34,710 nucleotides of DNA from Clostridiales bacterium (lineage in GTDB: Bacteria > Bacillota > Clostridia > Lachnospirales > Lachnospiraceae), in the NCBI GenBank assembly GCA_029227635.1, contig JAQYAH010000037.1, positions 1 to 34,710 of the forward strand, read 5' to 3'. The notes below the pieces were generated by a model that was not told the DNA's origin, made no database searches, and saw only the letters and a program-made list of their open reading frames with translations. A program made the translations under genes and the position numbers. Shown piece after piece: positions 14,104-20,442 of this stretch; position 1 is the stretch's first letter, and each line of letters starts with the position of its first letter.

Positions 14104-15929
14104 ACTCTCTCTCTGCCTCCTTTAAGGATTCCGAAGCCGAAGTGGTCACAGCGCAGGCATCTTCCTGCCTCCTGCTTTGACTCACATTCTGTCATACAAA
14201 GTTCAACACCGTCAAAGTCCTGAACTCTCTCGCAGGCTTCTCTCTCGTTGATATCGATTCTTGCGCACTGGATGTTGTCCTTGATACGCGCGGGAGGAAG
14301 ATCAATATCCACAGTAATAGTGTGACGATATCCGAGATACTCATCAATATTCGCCGCAACTACCTTCGCAGCCGCAATCGCTTTGATTACAGTTGCCGGT
14401 CCGCTCTGGCAGTCTCCGCCGGCGAATACATCAGGCATACCCTCAAAGCTTCCGTTAGGCATAGTCTCGATTCTGCCTCTGCAGGTAGGAATTCCAGCTT
14501 CCTCGAAATGCTTTGTCTCAATTGCCTGACCAATTGCTATGATAAGTACATCACAAGGGATATATTCTTCAGGATCTCCTGAAGGTTTAACTGACGCTCT
14601 GCGATCAACAATATTGCTGATCATCTGAGGTGTCACATAAAGACCTCTAATATGATTGTTATCATCAACATCAAGTCTTGCAGGAGCCTTGAGAGTCTTA
14701 AGCTCAACGCCCTCTGCTACAGCGCCTTCAATTTCTGCCGGAAGGGCTGTCATGTCTGCCTGACGACGTCTGTAAACGATACTTACTTTCTTTGCGCCAA
14801 GACGTTTTGCGGTTCTTACTGCATCCATGGATACATTACCACCGCCGATTACTGCAACTTCCTTGCCTTCAAGGTCAATGCCGTTGCCCTTGCCCACATC
14901 TCTGAGGAATGTAACTGCAGGGTAAACACCCTCAGCATCCTCACCCTCAAGACGGAGCTTCTTGTCTGTGCTGGCACCAATATTGATAAGTACCGCATCA
15001 TACTCGTCTCTAAGCTGCTGGAATGTGTAATCCACTCCAATCTTAACTCCGGTCTTTACTTCCACACCGGTCTTAAGGATCGCATTGATATCATCGTCCA
15101 GTCTATCCTTGGGAAGACGATAGTTGGGAATACCGTAACGAAGCATTCCGCCAAGCTTAGGAAGCATCTCAAATACAGTTGTCTGATGTCCCATGAGCTG
15201 GAGATAATAAGCTGTGCTGAGTCCGCCGGGACCACCGCCCACAATGGCAACTCTCTTACCTGTTGAAGGTGCACATGCGGGAGGATCAATCTCACCGGCA
15301 TAATCAGCGGCAACCCTCTTGAGGCCTCTGATATTTATGGAACCATCCACCATGTTACGGCGACATCTTGACTCACAGGGGTGCTCACAGATAAAACCAC
15401 AGGTAGTGGGGAATGGATTATCCTTTCTGATAAGTCTGATTGCATCAGCATATCTTCCCTCGCCAACAAGTGCAACATATCCGGGGATATCTACCTTAGC
15501 AGGGCACTCAGCAACACAGGGAACAGGATGCTTATAAGTACAGGTGCATCTTCCGTTCTTGATGTGCTCTACATAGTCATCGCGATAGCCCATAAGTCCA
15601 TTATATACAAGATAACCCGTCTCATATCCGATAGCGCAGTCCGCAGAATCCATAATGGTGAGAGCAGTCTGCTCAATTACATCCAGGGTCTCCAGTGTAG
15701 CTTTGCCGTTTAATACATCTGAGATCAGGCTTACCAGCTGCTTGATTCCGATACGGCAGGGTACACACTTTCCACAGGTCTGGGCGTGACACAGCTCCAG
15801 AAATGCTCTTGTCAGATCTACAGGGCAAAGTCCGGGAGGGCTGGATTCGATCTTACGCTGAAGATCCTTATACAATCCTTCCATGGCAATCCTTGCCTTT
15901 GTCGGTGTTTCAAATTCCAATCTACTCAT
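14097..15929 (-). CDS. NuoF-type Fe-S domain fused to GltD-like NAD(P)H:FAD oxidoreductase
   Basis: A 610-residue flavoprotein and probable electron partner of the hydrogenase. The N-terminal part (about 1-125) is the C-terminal 4Fe-4S domain of NuoF, with TCGKCVPCRIG (Cys52, 55, 58) and a fourth Cys at 98; the FMN/NADH domain of NuoF is absent. Then comes a GltD-like Fe-S domain (Cys138, 142, 177, 181, 185, 189), the FAD motif GGGPGGLSTAYYL (231-243) and the NAD(P) motif GGGNVSMDAVRTA (362-374), followed by DVFAGGD and a CLRC pair near the end. AGGAGGGG precedes the ATG. It is first in the operon, promoter at 15971-15999. It probably moves electrons between NAD(P)H and the hydrogenase; whether it bifurcates with ferredoxin is unknown. 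Confidence 0.9.
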   Translation of the reverse strand: MSRLEFETPTKARIAMEGLYKDLQRKIESSPPGLCPVDLTRAFLELCHAQTCGKCVPCRIGIKQLVSLISDVLNGKATLETLDVIEQTALTIMDSADCAIGYETGYLVYNGLMGYRDDYVEHIKNGRCTCTYKHPVPCVAECPAKVDIPGYVALVGEGRYADAIRLIRKDNPFPTTCGFICEHPCESRCRRNMVDGSINIRGLKRVAADYAGEIDPPACAPSTGKRVAIVGGGPGGLSTAYYLQLMGHQTTVFEMLPKLGGMLRYGIPNYRLPKDRLDDDINAILKTGVEVKTGVKIGVDYTFQQLRDEYDAVLINIGASTDKKLRLEGEDAEGVYPAVTFLRDVGKGNGIDLEGKEVAVIGGGNVSMDAVRTAKRLGAKKVSIVYRRRQADMTALPAEIEGAVAEGVELKTLKAPARLDVDDNNHIRGLYVTPQMISNIVDRRASVKPSGDPEEYIPCDVLIIAIGQAIETKHFEEAGIPTCRGRIETMPNGSFEGMPDVFAGGDCQSGPATVIKAIAAAKVVAANIDEYLGYRHTITVDIDLPPARIKDNIQCARIDINEREACERVQDFDGVELCMTECESKQEAGRCLRCDHFGFGILKGGRERVW

Positions 15930-15970
15930 TTATACCCCTCCTGTCGGGTCAATTTCCGATTACTTTGCTT

Positions 15971-15999
15971 AGACTACCAAAATTGTATTTATTTGTAAA
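15971..15999 (-). promoter_or_regulatory. Promoter of the hydrogenase operon
   Basis: Minus-strand -35 TTTACA (15994-15999), 17-base spacer and -10 TAGTCT (15971-15976), ending about 40 bases before the flavoprotein start. Confidence 0.55.
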
Positions 16000-16012
16000 C
16001 ATTTTTCGCGGT

Positions 16013-16030
16013 TTGTTATTTATCTAACAG
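16013..16030. promoter_or_regulatory. Rex-like operator at the hydrogenase promoter
   Basis: TTGTTATTTATCTAACAG matches 11 of the 14 fixed positions of the clostridial Rex consensus (TTGTTAA-N4-TTAACAA). It begins 14 bases upstream of the -35 box. A site of the same quality is found at the maturation operon (20328-20345). Confidence 0.5.
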
Positions 16031-16040
16031 AATTCTCTGT

Positions 16041-16064
16041 AAAAAAGATCCCCGAGGGATCTTT
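16041..16064 (-). terminator. Terminator of the hydEGF operon
   Basis: AAAGATCCC (16044-16052) pairs with GGGATCTTT (16056-16064) around three bases; the A run at 16041-16046 is a T run on the minus strand. An alternative pairing with CCGGGGATC at 16074-16082 is possible. It lies about 120 bases beyond the hydF stop; the GC-rich segment between (16065-16185) holds no recognisable gene. Confidence 0.8.
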
Positions 16065-16185
16065 TGCAAATCTCCGGGGATCGTAGTTGTATAAGCGGCG
16101 GGTAGGAGTCCGGGAAGAGCCCTGCCTTTCTTGACCGCACACAATCTCAGAACGTGACCAACGGGCACTTCTGATGTTTTTGTAT

Positions 16186-17382
16186 CTAAAATTCTTTTTT
16201 AAGTACCTCAAGGCTCCTTTCCAGGATGTTGTTCATGTAGGCGATGAGGATACCGTAATTGATAAAGGGCACTCCCTGATGTATTGCGCAGTTCTTTCTA
16301 AACTGCATCTCCCTCTCGTTTATCATGCAGCCGCCGCAGTGAATCACCGCCTTGTACCGACTAAGGTCTTCCGGAAACTCCCTACCGGAAGAAAAGTCAA
16401 GTTCCGGGGTAAACCCGAGGTGTTTATTAAGCCATGCGGGTATCTTGACAGAACCGATATCGCCACACTGCCGGTGATGGGTACAGGCTTCCGATATCAG
16501 AATCCTGTCTCCAGGTTTCAGGCTGTCGATTGCTTTGATACTTTCCACAGCCGTCTCCAGAAAGCCATTGTAGCGAGCCATAAGCACTGAAAACGAGGTT
16601 AGGTGAATATCTGCAGGGACCATTCTCGACACCTCTCCAAAAGCCTGAGAATCGGTTATAACAAGCTTTGGTTTTTTGCCTATAGTGTCGAGGGCAAATC
16701 TTAGTTCAGTGTCTTTTACCGAAAGCACTAAAGCTCCTGCTTCCAGAAGATCTCTGATGGCCAGCTGCTGAGGAAGGATTATCCTTCCCTTGGGGGCTGC
16801 CTCATCGATGGGGATCACCAGAATTACCAGGTCTCCCGTCTCCACCAGATCTCCGGCAAATGCTTTGTCCCGGTTTCCTTCTCCAATCACCTGCCCCATA
16901 AGCTCTTTAAGTTCACCGATCCCTGTCTTTCTCAGGGCACTAACCGAGATTCGGGGAACGTTAATGTCTGAAGCATCCGGTTCAATATGAAGATCTGACT
17001 TATTAAAAGCCACGATACAAGGGATCTTTCTTTTTTCAAAAACCTCTAAAAGCTCTCTGTCTCCTTCCAGCAGTCCCACCTCTGAATCCACCACGAGAAC
17101 CGCAGCATCAATGCGGTTTAAGACCTCCCGGGTCTTTTTGATCCGAAGTTCCCCGAGAGCCCCCTCATCGTCAAATCCCGGGGTATCGATGATCACAACC
17201 GGGCCGATAGGCAAAAGCTCCATGGTCTTCCCCCCCGGATCCGTGGTGGTTCCGGGAGTATCCGAAACCACACTCAGTTCCTGAGATGTCACTGCGTTCA
17301 CAAGGCTTGACTTGCCAGAGTTTCTTTTTCCGAAAAAACCAATGTGGGTTCTGTTTGCCAAAGGTGTGCTGTTAAGGCTCAT
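16186..17382 (-). CDS. hydF: [FeFe]-hydrogenase maturation GTPase
   Basis: A 398-residue scaffold protein that carries the 2Fe subcluster precursor and hands it to apo-hydrogenase. The N-terminal GTPase shows GKRNSGKSSLV (18-28), DTPGTTTDPGG (41-51), DTPG (66-69) and NKSD (127-130). The C-terminal cluster motif is CxH (Cys300, His302) and HCxxC (His348, Cys349, Cys352), the standard HydF ligand set. It follows hydG with a one-base overlap (TAATG), so the two are coupled. Length and motifs are complete. Confidence 0.97.
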   Translation of the reverse strand: MSLNSTPLANRTHIGFFGKRNSGKSSLVNAVTSQELSVVSDTPGTTTDPGGKTMELLPIGPVVIIDTPGFDDEGALGELRIKKTREVLNRIDAAVLVVDSEVGLLEGDRELLEVFEKRKIPCIVAFNKSDLHIEPDASDINVPRISVSALRKTGIGELKELMGQVIGEGNRDKAFAGDLVETGDLVILVIPIDEAAPKGRIILPQQLAIRDLLEAGALVLSVKDTELRFALDTIGKKPKLVITDSQAFGEVSRMVPADIHLTSFSVLMARYNGFLETAVESIKAIDSLKPGDRILISEACTHHRQCGDIGSVKIPAWLNKHLGFTPELDFSSGREFPEDLSRYKAVIHCGGCMINEREMQFRKNCAIHQGVPFINYGILIAYMNNILERSLEVLKKEF

Positions 17383-18800
17383 TAGAATCTGAAATCTCTC
17401 TTTCCTTCGTGAATGTTTGCCAGGTATTCTTCGACTTTTTCTCTTACCTTGGGGTTAGTTATAACATCAAGCTCCTTCTCGATAAGGGTGTCTCCCACTC
17501 TCTTCGTATCATCTGAAGCATAATCCTCCAGGTATTCCTTGAGAGTCATAAGGGCGTTGGGATGACAGCAATTTACGATCTGACCGCTCTTTAAGAGGGA
17601 CATGAACCTGTCGCCGGTTCGGCCTTCCCTGTAGCAGGCAGTACAGAAGGAAGGAACGTAGTCCATCTTCATGAGCCAGTTTACCACCTCATCCAGTGTT
17701 CGGTTATCGCTGACATCGAACTGAGCCGAACTCTCCTCCTCAGGCTCAGCCTCCACGTAGCCGCCTACACTTGTGCGGGAGCCGCCGCTGATCTGGGATA
17801 CACCCAGGTGGAGAACTCTCTCTCGGCTCTCTTTTGTCTCTCTTGTGGAGATGATCATGCCGGTGTAGGGAACGGCAATTCGGATGCAGGCTACGATTTT
17901 TGCAAAAGTATCATCGGAGATTCCGTTGTCAAAAACATCCGGATCTATGTCATCGGCTCTTCTCACTCTGGGAACGCTGATGGTGTGAGGACCGCAGCCA
18001 TCATAAGCTTCTAAGTGCTCCGCATGCATGAGAATTCCTACGAAATCGTACTTGAAGTTGTTAAGACCGAAGAGTACTCCGATTCCCACATCATCGATAC
18101 CACCCTCCATGGCTCTATCCATGGCTTCGGTGTGATATGCATAGTCGTGCTTGGGTCCTGTGGGATGAAGCCTCTCGTAATTCTCTTTGTGGTAGGTCTC
18201 CTGGAAAAGGATGTAGGTTCCGATCCCCGCCTCTTTAAGCTTTCTGTAATTTTCAACAGTAGTTGCCGCAATGTTTACATTTACACGGCGGATGGCGCCG
18301 TTTTTGTGCTTGATGCTGTAGATAGTCTTGATGGACTCCAGAATATACTCAATGGGATTGTGTACAGGATCCTCACCGGCCTCAATGGCAAGGCGCTTGT
18401 GACCCATGTCCTGAAGAGCGATAACCTCGGCTTTGATCTCCTCCTGTGTGAGTTTTTTTCTGGGGATGTGTTTGTTCTTAAGATGATAAGGACAGTACTC
18501 ACAGCCGTTTACACAGTAATTTGAAAGATAAAGAGGAGCAAACATTACAATACGATTGCCGTAAAAATCTTTTTTGATCTGCTCTGCAAGTGTGTAGATC
18601 TCCTGGTTTTTGTCTTCCAACTCACAGCAAAGAAGAACTGCTGCCTCCCGATGAGTGAGACCTTTTCTCAGACGGGCTTTCTCAAGAATCCTGTCAATGA
18701 GCTCACCGTTGTTCTTGTTGGCCTCGGCATATTCGAGAGAACCAAGAATCTCTTCATGAGAGATAAACTCCTCTGCTTTAGGTGACATTACATTATACAT
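17382..18800 (-). CDS. hydG: Radical SAM tyrosine lyase for the hydrogenase H-cluster
   Basis: A 472-residue ThiH-like radical SAM enzyme that cleaves tyrosine to make the CO and CN ligands of the H-cluster. The SAM cluster motif is CVNGCEYC (Cys96, 100, 103). The C-terminal auxiliary-cluster motif is CTAC-x22-C (Cys386, 389, 412), which separates HydG from ThiH. GGAGG lies 7 bases before the ATG. It stands between hydE (17 bases upstream) and hydF. Confidence 0.97.
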   Translation of the reverse strand: MYNVMSPKAEEFISHEEILGSLEYAEANKNNGELIDRILEKARLRKGLTHREAAVLLCCELEDKNQEIYTLAEQIKKDFYGNRIVMFAPLYLSNYCVNGCEYCPYHLKNKHIPRKKLTQEEIKAEVIALQDMGHKRLAIEAGEDPVHNPIEYILESIKTIYSIKHKNGAIRRVNVNIAATTVENYRKLKEAGIGTYILFQETYHKENYERLHPTGPKHDYAYHTEAMDRAMEGGIDDVGIGVLFGLNNFKYDFVGILMHAEHLEAYDGCGPHTISVPRVRRADDIDPDVFDNGISDDTFAKIVACIRIAVPYTGMIISTRETKESRERVLHLGVSQISGGSRTSVGGYVEAEPEEESSAQFDVSDNRTLDEVVNWLMKMDYVPSFCTACYREGRTGDRFMSLLKSGQIVNCCHPNALMTLKEYLEDYASDDTKRVGDTLIEKELDVITNPKVREKVEEYLANIHEGKRDFRF

Positions 18801-18817
18801 TTGATTTCCTCCATATT

Positions 18818-19876
18818 TTAAGCTAGATCGGGATGGTCCCCTCTTGATCGGGAGAGCTCGTATCCGATAGATTTCATTCGGTTTTCAAGACACTGCCGGC
18901 ATTCCGCAGCCTCATCGCCGGTACAGATCTTGTTGTCATAAAGTTCGTATTTTTTGCGTACCTTTACCGGAGAGAGGTTAGGCATAACCACATTGGCGCC
19001 GGCAAGAATCCCCATTTCTCGTCCTCTCGGAGATATAGTTCCGAGAGCTGTGGTTGCCGGCAGAAGTGCTTTTGGCAGCATCAATCTCAGAAGGCCTATG
19101 CAAAAGAGAGTCAACGCCACAGTTCCCCCGGTTTCTTTTGCAAAAGGAGTGTCGTGATGAGGAACAAAAGGTCCGATTCCCACCATATGGGGGGACAGTT
19201 CCTTTAGGAAAAGGAAGTCCGAGGCCAGGGTGTCGCTTGTCTGGTAAGGTGATCCTACCATGAAGCCACTCCCCACCTGGTATCCGATATCTTTAAGATC
19301 AAAAAGACATCTTCTCCGATTCTCAAACGACATGTTCCCGGGGTGCAGCCTCGCATAGTGAGCTTTGTCTCCGGTCTCATGCCTCAGAAGATACCTGTCC
19401 GCTCCGGCCTCATAGTAAGCCTCATAGCTCTTTCTTGGCTTTTCACCAATGGAAAGGGTCAGCGCACAATCAGGATATAGATCTTTAATGCTCCTTACGA
19501 TGTCCACCAGTATCTCATCGGTAAAGGCCGGATCTTCTCCGCCCTGGAGCACGAAGGTGCGAAATCCCAGCTCATAACCTTCCTCGCAGCAGGAGAGGAT
19601 ATCCTCTTTCGTGAGACGATATCTGGAGGCATTTCTGTTGTCCCTTCGTATACCGCAGTAGAGACAATTGTTTTTGCAATAGTTTGTAAATTCTATGAGC
19701 CCCCTGGTGTATACCTTGTTGCCAAACACCTCTTTGGATATCCTTACCGCCTTCTCAAAAAGATATTCCGAAAGGCCCGGCTCCTCAAAGTGTTCAAATA
19801 GAAAGACCCACTCTTCTCTTTTGAGGCTTTTGTCTTTTTCCAGACGGTCAATTAGCTCAAAGCAACGACTTCTCAT
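18818..19876 (-). CDS. hydE: Radical SAM maturase of [FeFe]-hydrogenase
   Basis: A 352-residue BioB-like radical SAM protein needed to assemble the dithiolate-bridged 2Fe cluster. The SAM motif is NYCKNNCLYCGIRRDN with Cys67, 71 and 74; LQGGEDP follows at the expected distance. ATG at 19876 has AGGAG 5 bases upstream; an in-frame GTG at 19882 overlaps that site. It is second in the operon, 8 bases after the regulator gene. Confidence 0.96.
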   Translation of the reverse strand: MRSRCFELIDRLEKDKSLKREEWVFLFEHFEEPGLSEYLFEKAVRISKEVFGNKVYTRGLIEFTNYCKNNCLYCGIRRDNRNASRYRLTKEDILSCCEEGYELGFRTFVLQGGEDPAFTDEILVDIVRSIKDLYPDCALTLSIGEKPRKSYEAYYEAGADRYLLRHETGDKAHYARLHPGNMSFENRRRCLFDLKDIGYQVGSGFMVGSPYQTSDTLASDFLFLKELSPHMVGIGPFVPHHDTPFAKETGGTVALTLFCIGLLRLMLPKALLPATTALGTISPRGREMGILAGANVVMPNLSPVKVRKKYELYDNKICTGDEAAECRQCLENRMKSIGYELSRSRGDHPDLA

Positions 19877-19884
19877 GAACACTC

Positions 19885-20136
19885 CTAATCCTGAACCTTA
19901 GAGTAGGCGGTCTTGGAGGACACCCCGGGAAGCCTTCCGATCTTTCCGGAAAGGGCATTGATCATGTCCACGGGACCATCCACCGCGAGAGAAATCAGGG
20001 AAATTCCTCTCTCTTTGTGAGGGATTCCCATGCGTCCGATAACGTATTCTCTGAATTCGTGTAAAAGGCTGTTCAGCGCCTCAACACTCTCCTCCTTCTC
20101 TACCACAATAGCAATTACCGCAAGCTGTTTATCCAT
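19885..20136 (-). CDS. TM1266-like hydrogenase-associated ACT-domain regulator
   Basis: An 83-residue ACT-like (NikR C-terminal-like) protein of the family named for Thermotoga TM1266 and annotated as a putative iron-only hydrogenase system regulator. The visible pattern is a strand (AVIAIVVE), helix (SVEALNSLLHEFREYVIGRMGI), strand (GISLISLAVDG), helix (MINALSGKIGRLPGVSSK). It has no DNA-binding domain. First gene before hydE with AAGGAG upstream. The family is nearly always next to hydEFG; the biochemical role is not established. Confidence 0.9.
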   Translation of the reverse strand: MDKQLAVIAIVVEKEESVEALNSLLHEFREYVIGRMGIPHKERGISLISLAVDGPVDMINALSGKIGRLPGVSSKTAYSKVQD

Positions 20137-20295
20137 AAAAAAATCTCCTTATCCCAAAAGACAAAGAGATCTTGTAATCATAATATAATCACTTGCCTTT
20201 CAGGTACTCCTTAAAGTCAGTATTTCCATTGCCGCAAAAACCGGTTCCCTGTCAGAGTTTCTTTCAGTTCACGAAGTATCTGCGTTCTTATACAC

Positions 20296-20324
20296 ATTAT
20301 AGTTGCAACAAAAAGACATAACAA
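20296..20324 (-). promoter_or_regulatory. Promoter of the TM1266-hydE-hydG-hydF operon
   Basis: Minus-strand -35 TTGTTA (20319-20324), 17-base spacer and perfect -10 TATAAT (20296-20301). The -35 lies inside the palindrome ATAACAAGCCTTGTTAT (20318-20334). Confidence 0.65.
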
Positions 20325-20327
20325 GCC

Positions 20328-20345
20328 TTGTTATTATGTTAACCC
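20328..20345. promoter_or_regulatory. Rex-like operator at the maturation operon promoter
   Basis: TTGTTATTATGTTAACCC matches 11 of 14 fixed positions of the clostridial Rex consensus TTGTTAA-N4-TTAACAA, 3 bases upstream of the -35 box. It shares its left half with the 17-base palindrome at 20318-20334. Confidence 0.5.
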
Positions 20346-20366
20346 GATTTTCTTTTAAAAGGAATG

Positions 20367-20404
20367 TCCCCACATCATCAGGTTTGATAAGGATGATGTG
20401 GGGA
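20367..20404 (-). terminator. Hairpin after ppdK, probable terminator
   Basis: Perfect 13-base-pair stem, TCCCCACATCATC (20367-20379) with 20392-20404, and a 12-base loop. On the minus strand it is followed by CATTCCTTTTAAAAG, only a short T tract, so termination may be incomplete. Confidence 0.65.
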
Positions 20405-20442
20405 AGTATTAAGAAATCCGGGAGAATAGATGTAACTGTCTG

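Larger units (their letters stand above)
20137..20442. other. Control region between ppdK and the hydrogenase maturation operon
   Basis: A 306-base region with the ppdK hairpin (20367-20404), a Rex-like site (20328-20345), a palindrome (20318-20334), a promoter (20296-20324) and a leader of about 150 bases. The leader contains a possible 10-codon ORF (minus, 20149-20181) whose stop overlaps the ribosome site of the TM1266-like gene; its own ribosome site is poor. Confidence 0.6.
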
